A stretch of DNA of 64,000 bases from the NCBI RefSeq assembly GCF_000417875.1, contig NW_006920894.1:228417-292416 (forward strand), given 5' to 3'. This document shows positions 1-11,163 of this stretch, piece after piece. Position 1 is the stretch's first letter; each line of letters begins with the position of its first letter. The translations under genes were made by a program, and so were the position numbers. The stretch is from Pseudozyma flocculosa PF-1 (lineage: Eukaryota > Basidiomycota > Ustilaginomycetes > Ustilaginales > Ustilaginaceae). The notes below the pieces were generated by a model that saw only the letters and a program-made list of their open reading frames with translations, searched no databases and had not been told where the DNA came from.

Positions 1-1488
1 CTGCATCGCTTCGATCGTCTATCGAGGCGGAAGTCTGATCTCGTAGCAACCGCGAGAGGACTTCCAGAAGCAGCACAGACAGCGGTAGAGACACATAGAC
101 AGGCGATGGCCCCCATTTGACTTGGCTTCGTTCTCAGAATCAATCTTCAGTTCATCACAAGCGAGCGGTACAAGAACAAGCCAGCGGCTACCGCCATTGA
201 AGCGCAATTAATGACAATGACGGCTGGACTGAGCCCAGTGTCCAGCAGCAGCAGGGGCGGCGGCGGCGACAGTTGACCAGAGCGAGGATGAACACCAAGG
301 AAGCTCGGCACAACAGCTGGATCAGATAGAGATGTAAAAGTTATCGGCAGGTCCAGCGACTCCACGCAGGGACATCGCCAGACGGTCCGTGCTTGACTCT
401 ATTAATTGTAGATCATCATGTCGAGCTGCTGTGCCGTCCGAGGTGGTCGCTCCCATGTTCTGATAACCGGTCGCCGACGCCATAGCTGGAGCCGAACCGG
501 GAGTCGCAGGGTGAGGGCCGTGGTCGTAGCCGTGATCATGATCGCAGCTGTCGGTGATCGCATTGAGCGACGCCCATCGTACCCTCACGTCGTTCAAGTT
601 GTCGAAGGTCGTCTATCGTCTGTTATTGCAGTACGATGCAGCTGTTCGTGCTAGGTATCGTACATTGTGTCGATGAAGGGCGAGACGGAAGGTGTCGATG
701 GGAGAAGCCGAAGGGGACGGGGGATGAAGGGTGTGGTGTCGGAGGAAGAAGGAAGAGAGAAGGAGGCTGCCGGCTTCGCTTTGAGGCCAAGAAGAAAAAA
801 AATCCCGGGAGCGACCCACTGAATGGACGGGCCGACCGGCGGACGGATCTGCCCGTCTTCGGAACCGGCCGCCTGCACGCAGGCCCCCGGCCTGGCCTGG
901 CCCCAAAAAGCAGGCGGCCCGGCCGCTCAAACCTTTGGGGCGCCTTGCTGGGCCTCGCTCTCCTCGCCGAGATGCGGGCGCGCCAGGCCAGCCCAGGCCA
1001 GGCTGTTGGTTAGGTGGGCGCGCAGGGACCAGCTTGGCTGCGCTGCGCCATCGATCTCCCGCGGCCGGCGCTGCGTCGGTCGAGCGAGGCCACAGCGGAA
1101 GGCCCTGCTCGGTACCCACCTATCGATGCTCTACGCCGTGGGTTTCGCCGAACAACAGATGGTTACGCTATGCTGCCCCTCTCTCGCCTTGCCACGCCCG
1201 GCTAGCAAGCACGCATGCTGCTGCTATCGGTTCGTCGATCATGTACCTTGCCCAGGGTGATGTGATCTCGACCTCGAACCCACGGGGATGGTGACGGGTG
1301 GCCACGGAGACGACCCTGGCCTCGTCTCTGATCCTCATCGACGTGGGCGGCGGCGGCAACGGCGGCGCGTCGTCTGCTCGGCGAAAAGCCTGGGCAGGGA
1401 AACGGCGCGCGAGCCGGCGAGCGCAGCGGAGGCAGGGCAAGAAAAAAAAAGTTTGGGATTTGCGAGCGTCGGTGGGGAGGGGGGAACC

Positions 1489-1503
1489 CTGCCTGCCTGC
1501 TTG

Positions 1504-1555
<52 letters not shown>

Positions 1556-1556
1556 C
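1489..1556. repeat. (CCTG)n microsatellite
   Basis: A nearly uninterrupted run of about 16 CCTG/GCCT units with one early TTGC variant lies upstream of PDA1. Related CCTG/CAGG words recur in other spacers of the window. Confidence 0.95.
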
Positions 1557-1640
1557 GTGGCCGGAGCTTCGAAAGGGCTGTTGCTCGTTGCTGCTGCGCG
1601 GACCACGCTAGCCAGGCCGCACACTTCTGGCTCGCCCACA

Positions 1641-1663
1641 CCGACCGACCGACCGACCGACCG
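1641..1663. repeat. (CGAC)n microsatellite
   Basis: A short run of five to six ACCG/CGAC units lies between the CCTG tract and the PDA1 start codon. Confidence 0.9.
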
Positions 1664-1887
1664 CCCAACCAACCAACGGAAGCTTGCCGTCCTCGAACCT
1701 GGCGCCTTCCCCCCTCGTCGCCATCGGCCTGTCATCGCCACCACCACCACCACCACCATCACCCTCGCTGGCGTCGTCCCCCTTGTTCCCTCACCTTCTC
1801 ACGACCTCTGGACGACTGAACGCCGCCGCCGTCGCCGCCACCGCCGTCCCCACCTCTTCCTTCTTCCCCGCCGGTCGACCCATCGCC

Positions 1888-3305
1888 ATGGCTTCGTTCT
1901 CGCGCTCCCTCCTCCGCGCCGGCAAGGCCGCCCCCGTGGTGCGTTCCCCATCGTCGCCGCCTGTCAGCGCCCGCACGGCCACGCACGCGGTGCAGCGTAG
2001 CGTTTCTGGCTGCTGGCTCTGGCCGCTCTCCACCCTTGAGCTAGGCACGCTGACCCTGACACTGTCCTTCCTCTCTGCTGCCATGCCTCGCGTGCCTCGT
2101 CCTTTGCCCGCCCTCTGCAGCCTTCGCTCTCTCGGGCCGCCACTCCGGCCTCGGCGCGCTTCGTCCAGCTCGCCGCCGATGCGTCGAAGCTGGCGAGCTC
2201 GGTGCCCGAGTCCAAGTCGGACAAGTTCACCGTCTCGCTGGCCCCGGACTCGTTCAAGGGCTACAAGTACGATGTGCCGCAGCTCGAGCTCGAGACGTCG
2301 CGCGAGGAGCTCGTGGGCATGTACGAGCAGATGGTCAAGATGAGGAGGATGGAGATGGCCGCCGACCAGCTCTACAAGCAGAAGCTCATCCGCGGCTTCT
2401 GCCACCTCGCCATCGGCCAGGAGGCCGTCTCGGTGGGCATGCACTTTGGCTGCAAGCCCGACGACAAGATCATCACCGCCTACCGCTGCCACCCCTTTGC
2501 CGTGCTGCGCGGCGGCACCATCAAGGGCGTCATTGCCGAGCTGCTGGGGCGAAAGGACGGCATCTCCAAGGGCAAGGGCGGTTCGATGCACATGTTCACG
2601 CCCACCTTCTTTGGCGGCAACGGCATCGTCGGCGCCCAGGTGCCCGTCGGCGCCGGCATCGCGTTTGCGCAGCAGTACCTCAACACGACCAACGCCACCT
2701 TTGCCATGTACGGCGACGGCGCGTCGAACCAGGGACAGGTGTTTGAGGCGTACAACATGGCCAAGCTGTGGAACCTGCCCGCCGTCTTTGTCTGCGAGAA
2801 CAACAAGTACGGCATGGGCACGGCGGCCGAGCGCTCGTCGATGAACACGGCCTACTACACGCGCGGCGACGTCATCCCGGGACTGCAGGTCAACGCCATG
2901 GACGTGCTGGCCGTCGTCGCGGCGACCAAGCACACGGCCAAGTGGACGGCCGTCGACGGCAACGGCCCGCTGCTCATGGAGCTCGTCACCTACCGCTACG
3001 GCGGCCACTCGATGTCGGACCCGGGCACCACGTACCGCACGCGCGACGAGATCCAGACGATGCGGAGCAGCTCGGACCCGATCCAGGGCCTCAAGGCGCG
3101 CATGCTCGACTGGGGCGTCGTCGAAGAGGCCGAGCTCAAGAAGATTGACAAGGCGGCAAAGGAGGAGGTTGACCACGCCGTCGAGGAGGCCAAGAAGAGC
3201 CCATGGCCCGACGCAAAGGAGGTGTGGGACCACATCTACTACCCGGGCACCGAGCCCGACTACATGCGTGGCCGAGAGCGCGAGGAGGTCCACCGATACC
3301 GCTGA
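1888..3305 (+). CDS. PDA1: Pyruvate dehydrogenase E1 component, alpha subunit (mitochondrial)
   Basis: Thiamine-diphosphate subunit of the mitochondrial pyruvate dehydrogenase complex. With the beta subunit it decarboxylates pyruvate and passes the acetyl group to E2. Predicted exons are 1888-1938 and 2121-3305, with a phase-0 intron (GTGCGT...CTGCAG), giving about 411 residues, the usual size. The N-terminus MASFSRSLLRAGKAAPV is Arg/Ser-rich without acidic residues, as expected for a mitochondrial presequence. The ThDP motif begins at GDGASNQGQVFEAYN and ends at ENNKYGMG. The phosphorylation-loop region reads YRYGGHSMSDPGTTYRTRDE, so the regulatory serines targeted by PDH kinase are present. 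The C-terminus ends near REEVHRYR. The gene converges on the Sfr1-like gene 315 bp away. The only soft point is the first exon, chosen because it supplies an ATG and presequence in frame. Confidence 0.95.
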
Positions 3306-3529
3306 ACGGTCCCCCTCTCCTGCCCCTCGCCTGCCCTGCGCGCGCCGGCTAGACTCTCTTGTACATCGTCGTCTGCCGTCCGCTCCCACGTTTTCGCGTT
3401 TTCCCCTCGCCCTTTCGTGAAGCCCTCTGGCCGTTGCCTGCATTGCGAAATCGACATTCCAGCCAAATAGCAGCAGCCACTTTCGTGTCTCGAGAGGTCG
3501 ACCGAGTCGTGGTGAGAGCGGTTGCAAGG

Positions 3530-3568
<39 letters not shown>

Positions 3569-3620
3569 GGTTGCAGCAAAGGGGGTACAAGTACAACAGG
3601 ATAGGGTTCTGAAATGGGCC
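3306..3620. other. Spacer between convergent genes
   Basis: This is the 3' flank shared by PDA1 and the Sfr1-like gene. It contains the (GTGC)n tract and no coding signal. Confidence 0.6.
3531..3568. repeat. (GTGC)n microsatellite
   Basis: About nine GTGC units stand in the 3' intergenic region between two convergent genes. Short frames with Ala-Arg-Thr-His repeats here are artefacts of this tract. Confidence 0.95.
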
Positions 3621-5021
3621 TCATTCAAACTCTTCTTCGTTTGTGTTCCAACGCAGCAGCGTCTTGTCGACTGTAGGTAGTGTTCGAGTCGGCCGTTTGC
3701 GACGAAACGGTAGGACGAGGAGGAGGAGTGGTCAGAGGGTGGGGCCATTCATCTCGAATCAGTCGGAGCGTTGGAGAGACGCGCTTACCTCCGATCAGGT
3801 CCAACATTCTCCCGCTACCCGGCGAAGCATGGAGGGAGGGAGAGAGAGGAAGAGGGGACAAAGTCAATCTCGTCTCCCTTCGCGTCCAAGACCTGCTGCA
3901 TCGGAGGCGGGGCGGGGTACATACACGTTCCACTTCTGCTCGATGCCCTTTGTCACGTCGTCATCCCCATCGTCGTGCTGGTGGCGATCGGACCCGGCTC
4001 GCTGCGAGGTGACGCCGCCGCCGCTTGAAGCGTTGGGTCGCCGCGACGAGGCGGAGAGCGCAAACGACTCGGGGGGCGGCAGCGGAGAGCTCGAGAGGGA
4101 CGAGCGCGGCAGGCTGTCGTCGTCTTCGCCCCTGAGTGCCGCGCACTGCTCCCGCGTCCCCTCGGACATGCTCCTGCGTATCAAAAAGGCCGTCCGCGGC
4201 GACGGTGGCGGACTGTCGGCATTCTGCCTGCGCCAACTCGACGTGCCGATCGCGTCCGCTCCTTCGTCGTCGTGGCGTCCCCGTTCCTCGACGTCGTAGG
4301 CTCCTGGACGGATGGAAAACGACTCTTGTCCCGCCTCGGCGGCACCCGTGAGGTTCCAGAGGTCCTGGGCGGCCATCTTTCCGGCTTCGCGCCACTTTTC
4401 GATGAGGTGCGGCAGCGTGTCGAGGGAGCGGTCGCGGATGATCTTGTCGGCCTGCCGCAGCCGACGCAGCTGGTCCTCGAGCTCTGCGCGTTCCGAGCGC
4501 TTGCGTGGCGTTAGCAATGCGCCGCGGCCGCGGCCGGGACTGGCCAGAGGTTTTGTCGGTGAAGCCGGGTAGATTGTTGATCTCGACGACGAGGGCTTGG
4601 TGGTGAACGCCTTGACCGGCGCCGGCGCAAGAGACGACGACGAGGACGAGGGGTCGGACGGCGCCCCTTTGCCGCGGACGAGAGGAGACTTGAATGGTTT
4701 GAACAGGCTCGACTTTGACGAGGCGGGCGAGGGACGGGCGTATGGCCTGCCGGAGCGTGAGGGCGTGGGCGTCTGGGCGGCGGTGGCGGTGGCGGTGGCG
4801 GTGCCTACGGCTGAGCCGGTGTCGGGCTTGAGTCTCTTGCGTGGCGTGTGAGCCTGGCCGATGTTGTGTGCCGTTGCCTCTGCTAGGGGGGCTCGTTTTG
4901 TGCTGCTGTGCTGCGGCGGTGTGGGCGGAGAGGATGGCATGAGGAGTGGTGTGCTGGCGTTGCTCGACGTGGTGCGGCTGGGAGCGTTTGCCCTTGGCGC
5001 GGGCGGGTCTTGGCTGGCCAT
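3621..5021 (-). CDS. SFR1: Swi5-dependent recombination factor, Sfr1/Mei5-like
   Basis: Probable partner of Swi5 that stimulates Rad51/Dmc1 strand exchange in the nucleus. Three exons are predicted: 5021-3925, a 26-nt micro-exon 3814-3789, and 3670-3621, giving about 390 residues. Residues 1-170 are Ser/Pro/Thr-rich and basic, as in the disordered DNA-binding N-termini of this family. Residues about 175-220 form a charged coiled-coil ending in LIEKWREAGKMAAQDLWNL, which resembles the Mei5 core (a Leu-Ile-Asp/Glu-Lys-Trp-Arg helix). The last exons create WNVGRMLDLIG and LLRWNTNEEEFE, matching the usual C-terminal Trp-x-x-x-x-Met-Leu...Trp-x-x-x-x-x-x-Phe pattern as I remember it. The terminal exons were recovered because the first exon runs into non-conserved sequence after a GTATGT donor. 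It diverges from AVL9 across 468 bp. Confidence 0.65.
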
Positions 5022-5489
5022 GGTGGGTGGCGCAGACTAAGGAGATGGACGCGCCATTCTCTGCGTTGGCTCGAGTGTGCAGTTGCGATGACGAGGGGCT
5101 TGATGCGGTGCGAGAGCTGAGAGGGAGGAGGGGTTGACGGAGGTCGTGGAGCGAAGTCAAGAAGCAATCACAACGTCGAAGCGGGCGCAACCTAAATGTG
5201 TTGGTCTCTTTGGTGGGCCCTTGTGGAGGTGCAGAGGGACAGCGGCGGGCCAATGACGGGGCATCGCTCGCCGTCGAGCCTCGCTCGGCGGCGCGCCTTG
5301 GCCGAATCCACCCCCTTCCCCACTCCTCACTCCCTCCCACCACCACCACCACCACCACCACCACAACCACCATCTCTCCTCCTCCTTCAGCCAGGCGTCG
5401 TCGTCGTCGTCATCTTCGGCTGCAGAACCAAGAACCTCGCATCAAGCAGCGTGGGCCCCTCTGGCGCCGTCACACGGCCCCCCTCTGAC
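5022..5489. promoter_or_regulatory. Divergent promoter region, Sfr1-like gene / AVL9
   Basis: This 468 bp spacer separates two start codons on opposite strands, so it must hold both promoters. It contains a (CAC)n run at about 5337-5371. No specific operator was recognised. Confidence 0.55.
5337..5371. repeat. (CAC)n trinucleotide run
   Basis: About ten CAC/ACC units occur in the AVL9 leader or promoter. Confidence 0.9.
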
Positions 5490-8400
5490 ATGGCAGACCA
5501 AGACGCACTCCCGGCACCACCGCCGGTTGCACAGGGCCAGCCGGAACTCAGCTCATCCCACGTCAGCGAGCACACACAGAGCGCCGACGAGGTCACAGGC
5601 GACAGCGCACCCGAAGATGCACAGACGGAGCTCCAATCCAACCCATCGCACGGCCAGGATGACACCCGCGACGCAGCCACGCACCGCGTAGAGGAGGAAC
5701 ACGAGGAACCGCCTGCCGCGGCCCCTTCGGCCCTCTCGATGCCCGAAAAGGTCCAGGACGCTCTCCGCCTAGTCCACCAGGCAAAGCTCGACGATGCTGA
5801 AAAGGCCACCACGACAGCGACAACGACGACGACAGACTCGACGCCATCTGCTCGTTTGCCCGACGACTCCCAGGCAGACCACGACGCCCACGAGTCCGAC
5901 TCGCAGCGTGCCAGCCATACCGACAGCAAGCCGACGCTGCCCAGCTTAGCAACAGAGACCATCTCTGCTCCCGCAGATGCCACTCCCGCAAAGGACCAGC
6001 CGCTTTCTGCGCCATCCCGTCCAGCGGTGCCCGTATCGCCTTCCATCTCCATCGCTGCGACCGACCCCATCATCCTGGGTCTTGCCGTCGTCGACTTTGT
6101 GAGTGCCAAAGGGTCAGCCGCGCCCATGACTGAGCAGCAGGCACCTGACAGCCCTCGCTCATTTCCTCTCCCCTCTGATCGACGCACACAGAACCACCTC
6201 GTGGGCCCACAGGTAGAGTATGCCCACCCAAAGGAGCTGCTCGAGGACGAGGATCTGGTCAAGAGCCTCCCCTTCCTGGCTCTGCCGGATGGCAGCCATC
6301 TCTCCGACGAGGACTTTTGCTACTTCCACCTCAACTGCCCCAAGCTCTCCGACTCGACCATCTTTGGCATCTCGTGCAACCGTCAGATTGCCTCCGACGC
6401 GCTGCTCAAAAAGGGCGCAGAGGTGACGAGGAGCACGGTGCAGAAGGCCGTCGTCGTGCTCGCAAAGGAGCCCGTCTTTGGCCCCATTCGAGAGAAGCTC
6501 GGCATCGTCACCAGAGCCTTCTTCGCTCAAGGCGATCTTGGCGACGTCGACATCCTGGTCGAGTTTCACGCGACATTAGAGGTCGGGCTCCAGTGCGGCG
6601 GCCTGGCTGAAGACAGAGAGACGGTCATGTACATGGGTGGGTGTCTCTCTTGGCCGACGTTGGAGCCTCGGCTTTGGCTAACCAAGATCCTTCTACGCGA
6701 CCGACAGGGACGTCGATACGAGAGCTGGTGCACAAGTGGCACTTCAAGACGCTGATGCTGGTCAAGCTGCTGCTTCTACAGAGGCGGGTGAGTGCATCGC
6801 GAATAAACTGGATGTCGGCCGCCCTATCTCGCGACGGCAGCATCGGCTCATCTTGCCACGCCACGACATCATCTGCTTTCAGATCATGTTTTTCGGATAC
6901 CCCGTCGAGAGGCTCTGCACCTACCAGTACTCCCTGGTCTCCCTGATACCTAGTGAGCAGGCAGACTGCCTGCCGGCGCGCAGCAGCGGCTGCAGCAGCA
7001 GGTCCTCATTGGGATTCTCTCTGACCTCATTCCTTTGCCCCTGCCGCCATGCCCACGCCAGGCCTCCTGCTCAACCTTCAGGACGCCTCGGATCCGCAGG
7101 CCAAGAGCCAGGAGTCGAGAGCCGAACAGGCCGAGAGCCTGCGCACCTCGGACCGCAAGAGCCTGATGAAGTACCTCGGCATGCCCCTCAACATCTTTGG
7201 CGAGGTGAGCACCGAGCGCTGCTCCGCCGGCCTCGCTGTTGACGCGGACAGAAGCTCATCCTGCTCCCATCCGCGAATGAATTCTCGCAGAGTTCCTTTT
7301 TCCAGCCATACTGCCCGCTCCAGCAGATTGACCTGCTGCAATCGAGGAGCTGGCTGGTGGGAACCAGCAACAGCATCTTCAAGCAGCAGAAGGATTGCAA
7401 GATTGACGTCGTCGTCGACGTGAGTCTCATGGCCAGCTGCACCTGCACGCCAGTGCCGAACATTCAAGGACGCTGACGCTGACCGACTGTGCCCTCTTTC
7501 GCATCGAGTGTAGCTCGAGACGTCAACGCTAGAGTTCCAGGACCTCAGGCTACAGCAGATCGTCGGCCTAACGCCGGCGGACCGCAAGTGGATGGACGAG
7601 ATCGTGCACACGGTCAATGAAACGTGGAACCCTGCCGACCCGACGCGGCCTACTTCGATGGGCTACCACGGCAGCGACGACTACCTGAGAGCCAAGGTGA
7701 GTGCGAATCGTTTGGCAGCTAAGCACCTCGAACCAGCGCGGCATAGCTGACGCTTGTCCTGCTCCCTGGCCGCAGTTCGAGGACTACATCTGCGCGATGC
7801 TCTCGTCTACGCGATATGCAGACTTCCTCGCCAAGAGCGATCCGGATCAGGTCTCGATCACGGCGCCAGGTACGTGTCTCTTCGATCCAGCCCCTCTTCT
7901 CGCGTCGTGGACCTTGCTGACACCTGCCCGCTTTGATCGCTCCCTCGTCTCCCTCGCACCGGCCGGCCCTTGGAACCAGACGCATCGTCGTCGCACCACT
8001 TTGGCACCGAATACCTGGCGGCACTGCGTGGCACCAACGCGTTTGCCATCTGGCAAAGGACGACGGACCCGATGCTCTTTGACATTGTCGACCACAAGCA
8101 CCCTTGCGAAGGCAAGACGTCGGCCATCGAGGACGTCGGGCTGCGCCTCTCTGCGGGCCTGCACGACCTGCGCCTCGAGGAGAACCTGGGACCGACGCGC
8201 GAGGCCATCGGCAGCGCGATCCAAGCCGGCGGTGCCAACATCTACCGGCTGGCGAGCAACTTCCGCACCGACTTTGCCAAGTTCCGAGCCGCGCAGCTCG
8301 CCGGCGGCGTCAACCCGATGGGCATGCTCGGCGGCCTGGGCGGGGGCGCGGCGGGTGGCGAGGACAAGGATCGATCTCAGCTGCAGGCTGCTACTGGGAG

Positions 8401-8883
8401 CGGCGGCGCAGCGTCTTTGACGCCGTCGTCGGCCTCTTCTTCATCCTCTGCCGCGACTGGTTCGGCTGCCGGTGCTGGGCAGGGCAAGGGGACGATTACG
8501 GGCGAAGCGATTGATGCGAGCGGACGACGGACCAACCGCTCCTCGCTGCGTCCCCTGTCGCTGGTGGGCGGGACAAGTCTATCGACGACGGGCGGGGCCG
8601 TCCCGACCAACACCATCCACACCTCCAACGCCAACGCCAACGCCTCGACGGCGGCGGGGGCCGGAACAACGACGGCATCGACCTTGACGGGCTTTCATGC
8701 CAACGAGGCCATGAATGCCGCGAGCCAGGCGGCGGCGCAGGCGGGCACCCAGGTGCGCGCGGCGTTTGGCTCGTTTGGATCCTTCCTCTCGTCTCGCCAG
8801 AAGGCATGGAGCGCCTCCCGCACGCCGTCGTCGTCATCCTCCGTCACTCCTGCTCCCGCTCCCGCTCCTTCCTCGTCGTCGAC

Positions 8884-8918
<35 letters not shown>

Positions 8919-8986
8919 GTGGTGGTACCGCCACGGAACCTTCGTCGACCGACCTGGCCTCGGATACGACACCCAGCGCTCCGTAA
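5490..8986 (+). CDS. AVL9: Avl9-family protein (DENN-related late secretory factor)
   Basis: Avl9 proteins act in exit from the Golgi toward the plasma membrane and share a longin/DENN fold. Nine exons are predicted: 5490-6098, 6192-6636, 6708-6787, 6883-6952, 7062-7204, 7291-7419, 7514-7696, 7776-7869 and 7980-8986. All joins keep frame and give 919 residues. Residues 1-195 are a Ser/Thr/Glu/Asp-rich extension with no family match. The conserved part starts at ILGLAVVDF and includes PNLPF-like SLPFLALPDGSH, FGISCNRQI, the hallmark VTRSTVQKAVVVLAKEP, RELVHKW, PVERLCTYQYSLVSLIP and SRSWLVGTSNSIFKQQK. The C-terminal 230 residues are Ser/Ala/Thr-rich and contain an 11-Gln tract near 8885-8917. 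Start choice: first in-frame Met after a CT-rich leader. The gene converges on NOP1. Confidence 0.93.
8885..8917 (+). repeat. CAG repeat encoding polyglutamine
   Basis: Eleven consecutive CAG codons encode Gln in the disordered C-terminus of the Avl9 homologue, followed by Gly codons. The run is pure CAG, so length polymorphism is plausible. Confidence 0.95.
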
Positions 8987-9411
8987 GCGCCCTCGTGGCG
9001 TGGCGTTCTGCTGCACATCTCCCTCCCCCTTCGTCTTCTGCCTCTCTCTTCCCTCTTCGTCTACACGAGCTAGGCTCCAGTATCGACATCTTCTCGGGCT
9101 TGGTCGAGTGCGAGTAAAGGGCCATGCTTCATCCCACCACCATCACCAACCCGTCGGCAGGCGAGAACGAGAGCAGTTTCGAGACCGGATCGAGATTCGA
9201 ACAGCGCAAAGCGGTAAGAGGAGAAGGAAAATCGAGGTCGTGGTGTCAGGAAGTTAGAAGGGGGAGTGCGGGAAGAGAGAAAGCTAGAGGCCGGGAGTAT
9301 AACTACACAGTGCGAAAGAAGGGAAGAAAGGCAGGGGTGGAGGTGGGGGACCTGAATGAGAAACGGGGGGTAGCAGCAACTAGAGGGTTGAGACCCGAGG
9401 GAGCGTTGGGC
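8987..9411. other. Spacer between convergent AVL9 and NOP1
   Basis: This is the shared 3' flank of two convergent genes. It is purine-rich at 9200-9400 and contains no gene. Confidence 0.6.
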
Positions 9412-10832
9412 TCAGTCCTTGTTGCGCTGGTACTGCGCGACGAGCATGGCGTGGTCGCGCTCGTAGGGTTCGAGGGTGAGCTGTTCTCTTGGGCGGAACT
9501 TCATGCCCTTTAGCTTGTTGACCTCTGCGGCAAAGACGGCCTCGGCGGGCGCCGTCGAGTCGATGCAGCTGGCCTTGATCGAGATGAGGGCGTGTCCCTC
9601 GTTGCGCAGGAACGAGTCGGCATTGTGCGCCACGATGCGCGCCTGGTCGGGCTGGGCGACGTCGGCGAAAATGACGTCGACGGTGCCGACGAGCATGCGG
9701 TACTTGTGCGGGTGCCTGGCGTCCTCGACGATGGGGATGACATTGGTGCGCTTCTTGGCCATGTTGATCAGATCCCGTCCGGAGCGGTGCGAAAACTCGA
9801 CGGCGTAGACGATGCCCTCGGGCCCGACCAGGTCGGCCACGTGCGACACCGAGGTGCCTGATGCGGCGCCGAGGTAGAGGACCTTCTTGCCCGGCGCAAT
9901 GTGGATGTGGTCCAGACCGCCCAGCACACCGGCGGCCAGCTTGGATCGGAACGGGTTCCAGACGCGGTACTCGGTCTTGATCGACGTGCCGTCCGGACCG
10001 GCACCTGGCGTCTCGACCGAGATGCGCTTCTCGCCGTAGACCGACTCGCCGGGCGCAATGTTCTTGGTGACCAGCAGGTGCTCCTTGCCCTTGGCGACAA
10101 AGATGCCCGCGTGGCGGTGCGGCTCGACGATGACGTTGGAACCGTCCCCGGGCACCTCCGCTGGCACCGCCGCGTCCACCGACGCGAACGGCCCTTACCG
10201 TCGGCCGTCCGCGGCCTTCGAGGACGACACCTCGTCCCTCCGANNNNNNNNNNNNNNNNNNNNCCGCGGCCGCCGCGGCCTCGAGGCGCACCTCGTCCAC
10301 CGCCACGTCCGCCGGGAGCGCCACGTCCGCCACCGCGTCCGCCTGAGAAGTGGTCCGATGGTAGGTCGGGGCGAGACAGGGGGGGAGTGCGTAGGGTCAG
10401 CAGACGATCGCGAGCGGCAGCAGTCCTGCAGAGCGCAGCCAAGAGCCCAGTGGCCAGGGAGGGTCGGCCTCTCTGTACCATGGACCGAGGTGGTCCATGA
10501 TCCAGGAAGCGACCTGAAGAGGGTTGGTCCCCAATGCCGGTTCGAAGAAGAGGACAGAGTCGAGCGCTACTCACCACCACGGCCGCCGCGGTCACCGCCG
10601 AAGCCACCACGTCCTCCGCCACGTCCGCCGCCGCGGCCACCTCGGTCACCGCCGAAGCCGCCGCGACCGCCACCACGTCCGCCACCGCCGAAGCCGCCAC
10701 GTCCTCCACCACGGTCGCCTGTGTGTGTAAGAGAGAGAGAGAGAGAGAAAGGAGGGGGGGGGCAGCTGAGGGTAAGCAGGATGGTTCCCAAAGCCTGCGA
10801 TCCAGCCAGCATAGCCACTCACCGAAGCCCAT
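9412..10832 (-). CDS. NOP1: Fibrillarin, box C/D snoRNP 2'-O-methyltransferase (assembly gap inside)
   Basis: Nucleolar methyltransferase that 2'-O-methylates rRNA, guided by box C/D snoRNAs. Exon 1 is only 10 nt (10832-10823, Met-Gly-Phe-Gly). Exon 2 (10718-10575) and the start of exon 3 (from 10342) encode a Gly/Arg-rich domain of GGRGG and GGFGG repeats. The catalytic part starts near [20 protein letters not shown] and contains ITKN-like [19 protein letters not shown], the SAM-binding [20 protein letters not shown], the [13 protein letters not shown] segment and the C-terminal [19 protein letters not shown]. Twenty Ns (10244-10263) interrupt the Gly/Arg domain, and the frame changes again near 10145-10152, so the sequence as given cannot be translated through. 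An assembly error is more likely than a real break in an essential gene. It shares a divergent promoter with gamma-tubulin. Confidence 0.93.
10244..10263. other. Assembly gap (20 N)
   Basis: Twenty Ns lie inside the Gly/Arg-repeat coding region of fibrillarin. The repeat is the likely reason the assembly failed here, and the number of Ns may be arbitrary. Confidence 1.
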
Positions 10833-11124
10833 GGTTGCTATTTGAGAAGGGTTGAAGAAGGGAGAAGAGGGAGGCCGAAGTTGCCCCTGGTCGTCGAGAG
10901 GGATACGCCTGGGAAGCTGAGGCGGGAGGTAACGCGCAATATATGCGACCGATGCCGGAGAGGAAGAGGGATATAAGCAGGGTACCTTGCCGGTGAGGGG
11001 AAGCCGAGGCGATAGGGAGAAGGGGTGAGGATGGAGCAAGAGGCAGGCGTGCGAAGTCGACGGGTCGAGGTTAGGCCCGCTCGCAGCTGCCTGCGTCTGC
11101 TGCGCCCAGGCTGGCTGGCTTCCT

Positions 11125-11163
<39 letters not shown>

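Larger units (their letters stand above)
1..1887. other. Left-end spacer upstream of PDA1
   Basis: No gene could be supported. About the first 660 bases look less GC-rich than the rest and hold a short His/Met-containing minus-strand frame (322-597) with no convincing continuation. The remainder is GC-rich and contains the CCTG and CGAC tetranucleotide tracts. Pyrimidine-rich sequence just before 1888 is probably the PDA1 promoter and leader. Confidence 0.5.

Noticed and set aside
322..597. His/Met-containing minus-strand frame that recalls copper-transporter N-termini
   Set aside because: Only a short stretch is suggestive, no membrane segment follows, and no splice path to one could be found before the window edge.
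1791..3596. 601-codon open frame antisense to PDA1
   Set aside because: It mirrors the PDA1 codons. High GC at third positions removes stops from the opposite strand, and the translation is low-complexity His/Val/Arg with no family resemblance.
9181..9235. ATTCGAAC word resembling a reverse-strand tRNA T-loop
   Set aside because: Stem bases are not complementary and no tRNA fold is possible.
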